Assembly (NCBI GenBank): GCA_016617855.1
Contig: JAECUM010001073.1
Location: forward strand, 1 to 64,000
Origin: Megalonaias nervosa
Taxonomy: Eukaryota; Mollusca; Bivalvia; Unionida; Unionidae
Direction: 5' to 3'
DNA length: 64,000 nt
Of the stretch, positions 12,579-28,850 are shown piece by piece. Position 1 is the stretch's first letter, and every line of letters begins with the position of its first letter. Below the pieces are notes generated by a model. That model saw only the letters and a list, made by a program, of their open reading frames with translations, did not search any database and had not been told where the DNA came from. A program made the position numbers and the translations under genes.

Positions 12579-14545
12579 TTATTTATTTGTGTACTGAATC
12601 CACCGATAGTCAGAGCGTCAGCAACTTCACATCAATATAAGTTAATATTTATAATATTGCCAAATGTTCTTATTCATCGAGTCAAAAGTCATGCCTAAAC
12701 AGGACGTTTAATGAACATAATATGAGACATATTCAAGTTATTACTATTTTGAGGTTATGATGACGATCACCTCGATATATGCCCTTAACTCATGCAAACT
12801 TTCACAAATTCTCACTGTGATTGCTACGGCGTAACATCTCAACTGTTTCCGGTTAGCATCTTATTAACAGGGCTATAATCGACGTCGTCACAAATATTAT
12901 GTGGTAAGACCGGCACATGATGCGCGCGTCTTGTGAATGATGTTTCCATGGGGAAACCTTCAAAATCATGGAAACACTTCTTCTGAAAAATGAGGTTATT
13001 TTTCCATTGATTATTTCGGCCATTTAGGAACATAAATTCTGTGAAATTCGATATTTAGTATACTACCAGTCAGAGGCTTGTTCCGTAGTTCATAAAATAA
13101 TTCATTGTCTGTTACCTATACTCGAATTTTACTTTCATAATAATTGTGTATAGTCAACAGCAAGATTTCACGAAGCTTCCTTAAAATCATAGTTGCTTAG
13201 CAAGCACTTATTTGAAAACACCAAGGGATATATTTCAATTTTGGGAGCCTGCTGAAAAGTTATTTTGAAAACATTTGCGTCTCGCAGATCCCTGCGTAAG
13301 GTCGTTGAATATGTTTACAAGAGATTCATGTGTATTAACTCTAGTAGAGCATTTGAGACAAATTGTGAAAACTATAGACAGACATTCAAGTGTCCTTAAG
13401 TTACTGAAGTAAAATGCGACACTTAGTAGATGGAATTCATGTAACCTTATTTAGTAGTCTGCTTTTGTCGGCGTAGATGTACCAGCTATGAAAAACAAAA
13501 CCAAAAAATGCATTAGTTTTATTTTATCAACTTTAGTTTACAACAACGGTACTGTTTTCATCTCGTGCGTTCTATTATAGGTATCATCTGATTCCACTTT
13601 TGAAAGACGGTAATTGTTAATCATACATTTATCTGCTAGAATTTATGTCAATCGTTTTTTTTGGAGAAGGTATTAGTAATTGCGTTGCTGAGGAAATTCC
13701 ACAGCATTTTATAAGCAATACCTGGATACCTGATTTTAAGATCCATTGTGACTAAAGTTGATGTAGTCAGTAAAATCTTTAACATTTCCTAAAATTACAA
13801 GCATATTCATCCTAACTGGCTGTCTACTGGGGTGAGAACGGAACTGTGCATAGTTTGCCTGGATCTTTTTGTACAGGGTGTATCTGTTGCTATTGGTTAC
13901 AAACAATTCAGTTTTTTTCCCACGAATTTCATGAATGATCTGTCCAAGAAGAAACTTTAATAGCATGAAAATGATATGCTGCTCGTATTGTGTCTGACAA
14001 AAATCTCCTTGCAAGTGCCCACTATCAAAATCCAGACCCGAAAGATCCCACCGTTGACATCCAGAAGTACTCATCAGGAACTAGAGGTGAAAACCTAAAT
14101 TTCAAGCCAAGCAAAGAATGTCAAGAATTTACCCTTACGCCAACTTGATCTTAAAATGATTTTAATTTATTTGTTTTCTGAGAAAATACTGTCAGGCAAT
14201 CTGGGACCTTATTGTCTTCTAAAATATATGTATTATTGTCATTTGTAGGAACGTTTGGTCTCAACGAAAGACAACGCTTTTCTCTCAAAAATGAATGCTG
14301 GCTGGTGAGAGTGAAAAATCCTGCATATGTCGGAAACGGGATTCAGTTTTTTCTTTTTTAAATTACGTTTCTTCTGATTCCGAGTGTCGTTATTGTAATT
14401 CTAATAAACATTAATCGCAATACATCGATTGTTTATTGCAACAATACTAGTATTCTTATTTTGGTTGTTGTTGATGTGTATATTCCGTTCCACAACAATT
14501 ACTTCCATAAGTATTATACCGTTGTCATTTTTAATAATTACACAT

Positions 14546-14659
<114 letters not shown>

Positions 14660-15120
14660 CAACATCGCCATGCAATCCTCCCCCTCTTTTTTACCACTGT
14701 ATATCACTGCCAATTTTCTTCATATGCAAAGCCACTGTGTATATCTCCGTCCAGTCCAGTTTTCTCTACCAATAAATGTCAATGTATCTCTCCATGCGGT
14801 TTCCTGCAACGGTCGGACCAATATTTGTATTCACTTGGTTTCGACCACTGCAAGGCGACAGAACCTCCGTACAGCTTTCTCCACGCGTTTACGTCTCCTC
14901 TCGGTCTCCTGCGTCGATCAGGCGCTAACGTATTGCCTTCCAGTTTTCACCACCTGTAACGCCGCTTTGTATCATTATTATATTTCTGTTCACTTGAAAG
15001 GGTACGCATAATAGGGTACATGAAAGTACGCGTAGTACACGAAAAATAATAATTATCACAAGATAGGAAAATTCACAACTCAGAACTATTCGACTCGGAT
15101 GTGACTCTTACAAATTTGGC

Positions 15121-16144
15121 GTCAGGTTAGCGAGCTGTCCACACAAAATAGAAAACTGGACATATATTTGGAACTAACTTAAGTATGTTGATTGTGCGAA
15201 AGATCAGCTTTGGTCAGAAGAAGACGGACTGGGTCATTCCTGGCGCCCTTGTTTTCTGTGACTTGCTCTGATGTCATGGAATAGCGGATAATCGCGCAAA
15301 TTAAAGCGTGCAAACTAGCGAGTTGTAGATGCCAAGAGGCGATATAGGACTATAATCCAACATTTCAGTTGAAAGCATATTATATTATCCAACCAGTGCT
15401 CTCCACTTGAGAGGAGACTGCATATCTCTACAGGTGTCCTGCAATGGCAAGTGATTTTTATCTTCACCTTGTTTCTTCCATCTTTAAGGCCACATTACAT
15501 CGCCATAAGGGTGTCAGCACCTCCAAGATCACTGCATAGATCCACACAGTTACCTTCAGGTCTAAGTCCGATGAATATATCTCCACTCGGTTTCTTGTGC
15601 ATGTAGGACCAGTGATTACAATCACCCGGTTTCTGAGAACTCGCTATCCTCTGTATGTCTCCGCAGAGTTAATTCAGTGTTAGAACTTGCACAATCGATA
15701 TATAATGAATAAAATCTGAAGAGCACTTATCAAACACAAAGGGACACGCATGCACAAAGATTTAAGAGTAAATATATCCATAGACGAACTCTCTGATCAG
15801 TAAATTGAAGGACAGATGCCTATTTAGACAGATGTGGCTGAATTGATCTCTTGCAACGGTCCCGCACAATATACAGATAAAAAAGAAACAATGACTTATA
15901 AAAGTAAACGTAATATATATATATTCAATGTTATCTTTGAGCTTACAAAAGTAACAATGATTTATGAAAATAATGGACCCCTTTCACAATGCACGTTTCG
16001 GATGAGTTGCCGTTCCTGATATCAAGCGCTAAAAATCAAAACGAGGCCATAACCGCTGGATGAATAGTCTTTATGTAGACTTGGAAGTGGCATTGGAATG
16101 TCTGAACAATATCATAACATCACGTACATGTACTTAGAGTGTTG
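15121..16144. other. Gene-free stretch with degenerate repeats
   Basis: No supportable gene. Around 15,390-15,670 there are degraded relatives of the 14,760-14,950 sequence (phrases like TATCTC.C...GGTTTC.TG), suggesting an old tandem or satellite-like repeat. Confidence 0.5.
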
Positions 16145-17043
16145 TGTTACGTGTCTAGGCTCGTACAAAAGTAACAATAAAAGTGAAGCCATCAAGCTTT
16201 GTAAAATTCAAGAAAATAATTTATTTCCCTAGAAAAACAAAGTGAAAATGAGAAAAAGGACTTACGGTGTATGAATCAAATCGAAACATTAATCCAAGAA
16301 TTAAAAAATATAAGTCCTACCAATTAAAAGTTCTAAGTGAATAACAGTTCGAGTCCAGATGAAATTCCAAGATGGAAGGCGATGACATCTTCCATGGTCT
16401 GCTTTGTCCTATTGTCCTAATGTGTCAACAGTTCCTTGTTCAATCACAAAGAATAATATTCCAGTTTGGTATTCAGAATAAATTTCAATAAATGTCTTTG
16501 TCAAAGAATCCTGTAAAAAGCATTTATATGTATGTTTTTTTCCAGAGAAATGAATTACTATTTCCGAAAAATGCAAATATTCAACTCAAACTGGTCACAA
16601 CAAAACACTTTTGAGCTTCAAAGGTTGAAAACAAAAATGGCTATTTCTTCTCAAGAAAACGACTATACAGTAAATTAAGACGTCAAATAGATTCCCGGAT
16701 GGGTCATGTGACCACCTTCTAGAAGACCAACGTAAAAACATGACATGTCTTAAATCACGTACTCTAGTATAGCCTTAACTAAAATCAATGATTCCCACCT
16801 TGGAAATGAATAATAAAAAAGTTGTTTACTCCAAACCTGAGACTGGTTCTGAATCTAGGTCAGCAAAGGATATAATGTTTCAACTACTGGCTGTTTATCA
16901 GGCCAAACAGAGATGAATTTCTATAAGAAAATCAAATCCAGTAGATTAAATTATCATTGCAAAAACATGCAATGGAATAAAAAAAATAAAAAAATAACAA
17001 ATGTAAAACTATCAAACAAGTAATTAGTTACATATACATAACA
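16145..17043 (-). mobile_element. 3' LTR of Gmr1-like Ty3/gypsy element
   Basis: Read on the minus strand it begins TGTTATGTATATG just after the pol remnant and ends GTAACA. It matches the LTRs at 8.4 and 54.5 kb over its terminal regions, which is how the ends were set. Confidence 0.65.
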
Positions 17044-17179
17044 CTTCCCGTCATGAAAAAAAAAAAGAACGATTTATATAATAAAGCTTTCTTTTTACAA
17101 CAGATTAATTATATATGAGGCAAAAATATTACATAAGAAGAACTCTCATGAATTATAAAAAGTGTACATGAAATAATAT

Positions 17180-19290
17180 TTCTATACACGGGAAAGTGCA
17201 TCTGCTATTAAATTGTCTTCTCTCATGATGTGCATTATTTCAACATTATATTCCTGTAACAACAAATTCCACCTTAATAATCTTTGATTCTTGTTTTTAA
17301 TCTTGTCGATGAAAGTAAGGGCGTTGTGATCACTAAATACAACAATCGGAGAAGGAGCTGAACTAATGTAAACATCAAAATGCTGTAATGCCAATATCAA
17401 ATCCAAACATTCCTTCACGATTGTTGAATAATTTCTTTGGTGCTTATTTAATTTCTTATTAAAATACCACAGTGGATGATCAACACCATTTGCTAACTTC
17501 TTGAATTAATACTGCTCCAACCCCAACATCACTAGCATCAACAGATAATTTTAAAGATTGGCTGAAATTTGGAGAGGTAAGTACCGGTACACTTTTAAGT
17601 ATGGCCTTTAACTTGTCAAAAGCCACCTGACAGTTATCATTCCAAAGAAACTTGTTTTTCTCGCTCAATAACTTTGTCAGGGATTCAGTAATATTAGAAA
17701 AATTTGATCAAAATTTCCGATAGTATCCAGCCATACCCAACAATCGCATCAGTTGCATTTCACGGACAGGCAAATGGAATTCAGAGATAGCCTCTATAGG
17801 TTTAACTTATCCATGTCCCACAATATATCCTAGAAATGTTACACCAGCACGGCAGAACTCACTTTTGGATAAATTAATTGTCAAACTTGCATCAGTGAGT
17901 CTGTCAAAGAATTTCCGAATTGTTGCTAGATGTTCTTTCCAGGTCTCGTTGTAGATGATGAAATCATCTATTTAATCATCACAATTATCTAGACTAGAGG
18001 TAATCATATTCATCAAACGTTGAAAGGTACTTGGCGAACCCTTCATCCCGAACGGCATCACTTTGTATTGATAAAGTCCATCTGGCGTCACAAATACCGA
18101 AATTTCTTTTGATCTTTCCGTTAGTGGAATTTGCCAACATGCTTTCAGAAGGTAAAATTTCCTGACATACTTCGCATTTCCAATTTTTCAATACAGTCAT
18201 CGATTCTTGGTAATGGAACTGAATCGGTTTTAGTCACACTGTTCACCTTCCTATAATCCGTGCACATACGGAAAGCTTTATCTAATTTCGGAACAAATAT
18301 ACATGGTGAACTCCAGTCACTTTTACTGGGCTCTATGAAATCATTCTCCAACAAATGCTGAATTTCTCTTTTCAAGTATTCATGTTTGAGAGGGTTCATC
18401 CTGTATGGGTGTTGTTTCACAGGTTTAGAATATACAGTTTCAATGTCATGAAAAATTTTGTTCTTGTAGGACCATCTGGAAAAAAGTGCTCACATTCAAA
18501 TAATAACTGTTTAAGTTAATTTCTTTCTTGTTGTTGCAAATGTGAATGTTTCTGGTCCATATTATTAATAATGTCTGAATTCCGAAGATTTTCGCCCCAA
18601 AATCAATAGTGTCCGAATGAATTCCTTCACTTAAATCCTCAGTGAGTAGGACAGGTACAACTAAATTAATTGCATGATCTACCTGGCTATCTCTCTCTGA
18701 ATATACTGATACTCATATAAAGTCTCTATATCGGAGTACTATTATTATAATTTAACTCATTCATTTTCTTCTTAACTTTGTAAGGGCCGTAATACCTAAG
18801 ACCTGGTCTTAGGTAAGACACCAACACAATCTACGATTATTTTGCTAAATGGTTCATCAAATGCATGAATAGGGTGCTGATGAGCCTGAAATATCTTCTA
18901 ATTTGGTTTTTTTCCTAACATTTGACAAGAATGAAAAGATCTGCAGTATTTACAAACATCACCTTTGATTTTTGGCCAATAAAAGTAATTCAAGATCTTG
19001 TGATAAGACTTATTAATCCCTAAATGGCCAGCCGCACGAGTTTCATGGGCCAGACTAAATATTTCCTGTCTGTAAGATTTTGGAACTACAATTTGAAAGT
19101 TCACTGAGCACTCGTCACCAGCAGGTACCTCGGGAGGTCTCCATTTTCTCATACGAATTCCATTTTGTAATGAAATAACAGACAGGTACTTCAGTGTCAT
19201 CAGTTTCACTAATGGCCCACTGAAACAAACAGGAGATCTCAGGATCTTTTTCCTGTTCGACGACAAGTGATTATCATTTGTCACCCTGAT
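17180..19290 (-). pseudogene. Gmr1-like Ty3/gypsy pol remnant (IN-RT-RNase H order)
   Basis: Read 5'->3' on the minus strand: an integrase zinc-binding segment (19,284-18,898; H...H with GHLG, then C..C near the end), a GP(Y/F)-type piece around 18,780, reverse transcriptase (18,420 to about 17,700; SPCIFVPK, DYRKVN), then RNase H-like segments (17,668-17,480 with VDASDVGVGAV; 17,418-17,182 with FSDHNALTF and ADALSRV). Integrase before RT is the order of Gmr1-type elements, so this is not a rearrangement. The integrase core is deleted between about 18,890 and 18,790. There are several stops and frame changes, including a stop where the Tyr of the YIDD box should be. No 5' LTR was found. Confidence 0.75.
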
Positions 19291-19474
19291 TAGGAAAAAG
19301 AGGACGAGTAGTTAAAAGAGGATCACTGTGATCAATATCCTATGATTGATCCAAATAAGGACTGACAGTGCCCTCATTAAGTGCCTGTCCAATACATGTG
19401 TCAGCAAAAGGAATTGTTTCCTTATCAACGTCATTCTCAAGAGCTTTTAAAAGGCGTCATATGTATTCAATACT

Positions 19475-19765
19475 TAGACCTTTAGAGACGAAATTTGTAA
19501 CGAACGTTTATTCCTTGAGATTCGCAATGAGTCTTGTATGAATTCTTAGTCCCTCAGAATTACAATGTGTATCGAATGTTTAGTTTTTGACAGGCCTGAT
19601 GTGCATTGAATGCGTTCTCCTTCCGAGGCGTAATGTGCATTGAATTCTTAGTCCTTAAGATGCGTAAAGTGTAATAAATGCTTAGTCATTAACAGGAGTA
19701 ATGTGTATTGAATTTATAGTTCTTTAGACGTGTGATTTGTATTGAATTCTTATAATTTTAGCAGT
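19475..19765. repeat. Degenerate minisatellite, about 46-50 bp unit
   Basis: About six diverged copies of a unit with the consensus TTAGTCCTT..GA.GCGTAATGTGTATTGAAT, upstream of the Gmr1-like remnant and with no 5' LTR visible beyond it. Confidence 0.6.
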
Positions 19766-19769
19766 GCTT

Positions 19770-21700
19770 GATTTAGTAATACATTTATGACAGGATAGCA
19801 GAATTATGAGAATATTTGCTCTACAACAATTGTCCAGTTTTGAACAAAACAATTTTCTGGAAAAAGAAATAGTTGAAAATGCGTACTAGAAACTTTGCAT
19901 TCCATGATAACGTATATAGAACCCGAAGGACGGGTTAATTTACAGGGACATTTATGGCCAGATAGCCAATCAATGTATTTCCTAGTAATACAGTTATCAA
20001 ACATAATCAAGTATCCAGCATACTATTTCCATTAGGAACGAAATTATATGAAAGTGTGCACTACAAGTAGACAATGTATCGATAACCAGAGATTTAGCCA
20101 AGGAGTGATTGTAAATAAAACGAATTCTGCATACAGAACAATTCAGAAATACATATCTATTTATGTGTACACACGTCCAGAGAAAATGATTTCAACAAAG
20201 AAGTAAATATAGTATTTCCGTTGTTGGGTATTGAATTTGTTCAAACTATTGTTTTCAGCTCCAAGACGTATTGGATTACTAACGGTGTTGGACTGGCCCA
20301 TCATGCAATCAGCTGAGGGCAGATGGGCCACAGGGTTTGGAGGCTACATTGCAAAGAATGGGCCGTCATGAACCGCCATGAACATGGGCCGATTGATTTA
20401 AGGGACCAACAATTTAATGCTATCGACTGGTTTGGAGTTTGTTTTAAAATGAAGCTTCCTGCTTCAGAAAACGCTTGGGAAATCGTCTTGCTTAGATATG
20501 TAGAAAGACCAGACACTATTCTATCCATCATTTTTGCTCAAAACGTTATCTTGCGATAAAAGACAAAACTATCCTGGTCGAAAAGAAAATTCTAGCCCCT
20601 CACCTGTCTCTCACCGCAAAACTGAAATGACCTCTCCTTCAGGGTAGTTTCGTAGTTGTGGCCCAGTTGGACGGTGATTTACCGGAGTCAGAGATAAAGA
20701 AGAAGAAAGTTCGGATGTGGATTCAATACGTTCATAATAGTCGCTATATCCTGGCGAGGTAACCTATAGTGAATGAATCGGATCATAAATATTGTAAGCA
20801 CAACTCTATCTCTTTTTGACAAAATTATGGTAAAGGTATGTTGCAATTATCTTAGAGACTGTCGTCGACGATGCAACAACACGTTCCAAGTGTAGCAGTG
20901 ACATATCTTGGGCCAAATATAAATCTTGTTCACCGGAAGACGAACCTGCAGTGTTTAAGTAAAGTCTAGGTTTCTAATGGGAATGAAATAATCCCACTAT
21001 GAATTAAATGACGTGTTAAGTCATTTCTTTATTTAATGAAAATGGTTCATGTATTTGTAGCCTACATATACGCATTTTAACTTTTGAATCAGATGATGCC
21101 CACCATTTTGTATTGCTAGTCGTAATGTGACTTGCTTTCACACCGTTGTAAGTCAGATAGTCTATTCATGACTTTGTTCAAATTCGTAAATCCTCAAAAT
21201 AATGACTGAAATGATGGATTTTGTAACTAGATGATGCACCAATCATATTCCGGTTATGCTGTCTATTAAGTAGTAATGAGTGTATTCACATCTTCAATCA
21301 CTAGTAGACGTGAGTAATTCTGCGTCCTTTATATAATGACTTATTGGAATTCATGATTCTATATCAGCAAATCATACAGAAAATATTAGAAAGGTCGTTT
21401 TTGACCATCCATATCATATTTACCAACTAATACGGAAATTTGATTCAAAACTCCTCGCTAGAAGACGATATTTCTATCTTTGAATACATACAGACAAGAA
21501 AGTTTCTTAGGAAATATTTGATAAAGGAAGAAACATTTTCAACAACAAAAGTCAGGCTGGATTAAAGATGGAAACATTATCTGATATCCAAGGTTTCAAT
21601 TTTATGATTATTTACAGACGAAGAATATTTAGGTTAATATTCTGAATGATGTTATAAAAAAATATTAAGAAGGTAACCAATATGTCATTACACAAAGTTA
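19770..21700. other. Gene-free stretch
   Basis: No convincing gene. Short overlapping ORFs on both strands at 20,301-20,559 do not resemble anything I recognise and lack conserved motifs. Confidence 0.5.
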
Positions 21701-21711
21701 ACACACATTAT

Positions 21712-23863
21712 TCAACTACCTAACGCATACACTTCAATAACATCACAGCCTTTATATGTAACAAAGAACCGTGTTCTGTCACTACAGAATTTTATTTTCA
21801 GAGGTCTTTGTTGCTCCTTAATCTTTGATATCAATGTCGTGACGTGTCTTCCATCTGCTGATATCAAATTTACATTGCATGAAAAGTATCCACACAGATA
21901 AATATTTGCTTCTTTATCAAAATCAACACTTCCTGGTCCGTTGACAGTTTCATCATCATAGGTGTACACAACATTCGACGTTAAATCGTAGGCCGCAAGT
22001 ATATTTTGATGATATGAAACATAAATATTTGATTTGGTTAAATCAGTGACGATGCTTGATGGATACAGTAAATGAATGTGTTGTAAATCTCCAGGTTTTA
22101 TTGTCTTAATCTCTGTTCCTTTCATGTTCAATACTAGAATACAATGCTTATCAAACCATGTGCATATCATTAACTGGTCTCCCAAAGTTGCCATGCTCCA
22201 ACATTGGAGTCTCGTTTTGATTTTCCTGGATTTGCACATCCCATCTGTTACTTTGATAATGTGAATTGTCTTCTGGTAAGGGACCGTCACTGCTACTTCA
22301 AGTTCTGATAGGGAACAGAGACTCCATGGTCTTTCTGCAAATTTTAAACTATCCTTATATTGATAATTTGGTTTATACATCTTTATGGTGTTATTCCAGT
22401 TGTCAGCAAGTAAAATTCTAGAGTCAGGCAATTGTAATATATCCCATATTGTACACGGATTAATATCTTCAGCTACTTTTGCTCTGAACTGCGAAGCCAT
22501 TGTAGCTTTTCTCTCCACTGGTGGAGTTTCTTTGTGTATGGTTGGGAGTCTTACTTCGGGTTCTGTTTTAAACTTCGGACATGTATACAGCTCGAGATTA
22601 GAGCAGGTTGCATCGTTCTCGCTAAATTCGGACACCTTATCAATTCTCCTTTCCCCTAGTGGGGATTCATTTGTTCTTGGTGCATGTTTCACTTTGGGCT
22701 TTGGCGTTAATTTTTGATATTGGAAAACGGAATCTTTAGAATAAACCACATTAATTGTCCCCAGTATGTTTTGTTTGTTCAATAAATCCTGAACTGTGTC
22801 AGCCACATCAAACATCATCCTAGCTTCAGAGAGATCTTCTGTGTATTCGGATATTGCTTGTGTGTACCTGTGTTGATTGAAGTCTAGATTATGGAGTAGA
22901 ATGGCTTTTTGCGCATGTGAGCCGTGGGTCATGACAAGCTGAAGGTAGTCTAGGTCATTTTCGATGGCCCTCATAAGATTGATTCTAATAGTTTCTTTTG
23001 AGTTCAGATTTGCTTCCTCAGATGTTTTGTTTCTGTCGAATGAAAGATAACACTCATCTACCAATCTTTCTAGCTTCGTATTAAGCTGGGTTATTATTGA
23101 TCGCATTTGCTGTATAATGCATAGCTGGTCCTTTTGAAGGTTGTCGCTATGTCCTTCAACAATGTTTGTCAGTTGCTTCAAATTGTTAAGACACGTTTGC
23201 AAGTTTGTTTTCACTTGTTTTGACATAGTGGTGATTTTCACCGTGTTAACCATTTCAGAAATCGTGACGACTGCCTCACATGTTCGGTGTTCCAGAAACC
23301 CACAAGTGCTACAAAACAATGTACAGTGATCTACGCAAAAAAAATTGAACACGTTCTTTTGTATGTTTAGAACACATTTCTATGAATGTAAAGTCTGATT
23401 TGATCTGAATCGATTTGTTTTCACATTTTATATTAAAGATACGATGTTGGTTGCGCATAGAAAAATCGTCATGATATTCCTTGCACATACCACACATGAA
23501 TTTGTTGCACTCCTGACAAAATATTGTAGCGGGATTTTCACTTTTCCTCTTCAAGCAGAAGTAGCATAATTGTCCAACGAACACTACCCTAGGGACCACA
23601 CTACTGTTCATGGAAAATAATTCTGCCCATTCATCTGCGTCCATTGGATCAGATGAGATTGTTATTGCCCCGCACTCTGGGCAAGGAAAACTTCCCTGTG
23701 GCATATTATTGTGGGCCAGCTTGCTGTTGATATGTGACTGAAGACATGAAGCACAATAAGTGTGTCCGCAAGGCAGAACCTTGGGTCTTTTGAATGTGTC
23801 CAGGCATATTTTATACTTTAATATCTGGTTAAATTGTCCTTGTTCATGCGAAGCGGTTGCCAT
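21712..23863 (-). CDS. TRIM-like RING/B-box protein with NHL-type propeller (one frameshift)
   Basis: Intronless and about 715 residues long if the two frames are counted together. Residues 1-65 form a RING-like domain (CLDTF..P..LPCGHTYC, then FPCPECG); the first zinc-ligand Cys of the usual CPIC start is replaced (KYKIC). A B-box 1 follows (CYFC ... CQEC ... MCKEYH), then a second B-box (CSKH ... CVDHC ... CSTC..LEH). After that comes a helical coiled-coil region, a variable linker and a C-terminal part with WDILQLPDSRILLADNWNN-type repeats, as in NHL propellers. The frame changes inside B-box 2 at an A8 run on the plus strand (23,337-23,344). Probably an E3 ligase or cytoplasmic scaffold; the RING may be weakened. 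The frameshift may be real decay or a homopolymer assembly error. Confidence 0.85.
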
Positions 23864-23869
23864 TTTTCT

Positions 23870-25640
23870 AGTTTAGTCATCTGCCAATGACTTTTATGTA
23901 AATCAAGACCATGTTCGTAATATGAGTATGTTGAACAAAACTAATACTATTAAACCTGTCATTCAAATCTAGGTAAATACCTGGGTAAACACGAAACACG
24001 CAGTTCATATCGACCGAACCTGGCAGGCTCGTTTGGGTAGCAATACGCGACAGTGATACGTGGCAGTCGTGTGGAGTTTCCAATACCCTTAATCAACTAT
24101 ATATAGTTTGGTGCTTTTATAATTTAAATTGTATTTTGTGTGCACGGTTACATTAAATGAATTGAACATAGCCAAATGATTTTTGGGATTTGCTTATTTG
24201 CATTTAACCAAACCGTGAATAATGCATACTTGAAAGCTATCCCTTTTTGTGTTGAGACCCCGTATTGAGCCTCGCAGGATTTCAATTTATCGCCAGATAG
24301 ATAGCCATGTATGAAAATGTTATCGAACTTAGACCGTGTGTAAGTATGTACATTTATTGAACATGTCCTTGTATGTGTGGAAGGACATAGACCAAAGTTA
24401 AAAAGCGAAACTGAACACAATGCACAATGTCTTTTTTATTGAACTGTTGCAGAGGGCAATTATTTGATTTACTTTGTAGTGAAAGTAATGGCATGTTTTG
24501 ACAGATTTATGCACATTATTATATTACATTCACCAGTTATAAATATTATACAAGTACTCATAATTGTTGCCAACAGAAATGTCCCAGGCGATTGCTAGAG
24601 AATTGCAAGTCTACGGACAATGTAAAGAAGGAGATGAAGAAGAAAGAGTGAAGAAAAGGAGGAAGAGGGCATTGAAAACGAAAACAAGTAGGAGTAAATT
24701 AATCTTGGCCCAGTTATCATCACTACTGCTCTTACAACAAACTCTACACCTAAGACATTTGATTGATTGATTTAAAGTCAGGTGCATTTCAACCAATCAG
24801 ATTACTGGGATTTTTATAGTTTTAAGTCCAAGTTTAGCTTTTGTCCATTCAATTTTTGACTCTGTCTGAAAATCATAAGCTTTTGAGCACGAGCTTGAGC
24901 TTGAGATTTTATGTTGACCAATCATAGGATGTGTCTGGTTGTCAGATCGATAACACCCCATCTCTTTGTCACATGTGTCTAAAACCATTAAAGGTAAACT
25001 TGCCCCGTTAATGGTCTTCACAACTATGGATCAAATATTCTAGCATTACATGAGGTGAAGACTGTTCGTTTGCTGTTATGCTCCACAACAATGTTATACA
25101 AATTCTGGTAGTTTAAATGTTATATGGCAAATCAGATTGTATTAAAAACATTTATTGACCGCAATCATTTAAATGTAAAATATAGTACCAAATGGAAACA
25201 ACAGCGATTTAATATCCATTGATAGCAAAAGATTTAAGAAACAAAGGCTAGTTTCCATTACAAATCTTATCAGTATGAGAAACAGCTTACAACTGTCCTA
25301 CAACAACAATATAATCATTTATAGTGTGTCATATCCTTAAGGAATTGAATATATGCCATTGAAAATATTTTTCAAATTTTTTTCCACAATTAGTTTTCGA
25401 ATATAATTATTGAAGTTACATCATCAGCTAAGTGACAAGCCCACTCTTATTAACGCAAATGAAATTCTATTTTTCTTTTTGCATTATATAGACATGATCA
25501 ACGTGTCTCTTTTTCATGCAGCAATTTGCACCACTATCAATCCAGACATCGATTTGTCTGTATTCACTTATTCATCTACAAGTCTATCAATTTATGGTAC
25601 AAAGAAATTCATATATTTGGGCTTTAAAGCACACAAAAAG
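23870..25640. other. Gene-free stretch
   Basis: No supportable gene. The small plus-strand ORF at 24,564-24,770 is Lys/Arg-rich and isolated, with no recognisable motif. Confidence 0.5.
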
Positions 25641-25653
25641 GAAAGCCGATCAT

Positions 25654-25686
<33 letters not shown>

Positions 25687-25700
25687 TATATATATATATG
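25654..25700. repeat. (CA)n(TA)n microsatellite
   Basis: Short compound run just upstream of the LINE remnant. Confidence 0.9.
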
Positions 25701-25839
25701 TATAAGAGGTCCCCAGTATTCACTGGACAGTTCAGGCGAATCTACGCAAGATGCAGGTCTCCTGGCTTAGCTGTAAGTCAGAGGAGATTCTGGTTTATGC
25801 AGACAGAAATTATACAGTGCATATGGGGAAACACTGCTT

Positions 25840-28150
<2,311 letters not shown>

Positions 28151-28214
28151 CAATTGCGTTGGAGTGATGGTAATGGAACATCTTCAGCTCCATTAATAAT
28201 ATAGCACGCTGACA

Positions 28215-28520
28215 AAGATATTTACAGGCTATGTATTCCAGATTTCTTAGTGACTCTGAGATTTTGGAGCTAATCGACATGTTAAAACTACCAGATATTA
28301 AACTATCTGATGATTCTGTTGATTTGGTGTGACAATTGCAAATAAAAATGCCACCTGAAAAACAGACAACAGGTCGCCGTTGAAGAAAATAGGGATGATT
28401 CATCGTCCCACTTATAGCTTGACTAGCAGGAACTCTACTTCCAAGCATTTACAATATGTTGACCGGAAAAGGAATGAAAAACAAGAAAACAAAAGATCTT
28501 ACAGCAATAAGATCTCAGGA
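28215..28520 (+). pseudogene. pX-like minor capsid protein remnant (older viral insertion)
   Basis: A plus-strand frame with several stop codons encodes a charged stretch (SDSEILELIDMLKLPDIK), then a hydrophobic FIVPLIA.LAGTLLPSIY segment and a basic GKGMKNKKTK tail. That layout fits the pX/pVI-like basic minor capsid proteins of adintoviruses and Polintons, which usually sit just before the protease. In-frame TGA codons interrupt the hydrophobic segment. It is not a copy of the pX-like gene at 42,193-42,633; the two share only architecture. Resemblance is judged from pattern memory, so confidence is moderate. Confidence 0.45.
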
Positions 28521-28850
28521 GCTAAGCAACATTGGAATACTTGACAAGCTAATTCCGTTTATGGATTTCTTGGAGTATATTCTAAAGATGAACTCGACCG
28601 CGTAGCAATTGATACAGTTGATCCAGCAGCTTGTTGCGTTACAAATATACACGATTTTAATAATGGATTTGGTACACATTTGGTAGTGGTTATAAAACAA
28701 TTATTTTGAACGATGTCATTACAAACTTTATCAAGAAAAAATGCAACACCCCCCACCCCTGATTATTCCTCAAATCAACCACAACCTGTTGGAACTATTG
28801 CTTGTGATTACTACTGTGTAATGGTTTATAAAACAAATGTCATGCAGCGT
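28520..28850 (+). pseudogene. Adenain-like cysteine protease remnant (older viral insertion)
   Basis: A first fragment (about 28,553-28,710) reads GFLGVYSKDELDR and later DFNNGFGTHLVVV, the Gly-Thr-His catalytic histidine block of adenovirus-type proteases. A second fragment in another frame (about 28,775-28,845) reads QPVGTIACDYYCVM, the usual CGYYC catalytic cysteine block with Gly changed to Asp. The middle FDS(F/Y)G segment is not readable. Frame changes and stops show it is dead. It lies just downstream of the pX-like remnant and upstream of a phospholipase remnant, all on the plus strand, so these are one decayed provirus segment. Confidence 0.65.

Noticed and set aside
18898..19284. 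Rearranged or inverted gypsy element, because integrase precedes RT
   Set aside because: This is the native domain order of Gmr1-like elements; all parts are on the same strand in a consistent order.
20301..20559. Overlapping ORFs on both strands
   Set aside because: No motif, no homologous copy in the window, no neighbouring exon signals.
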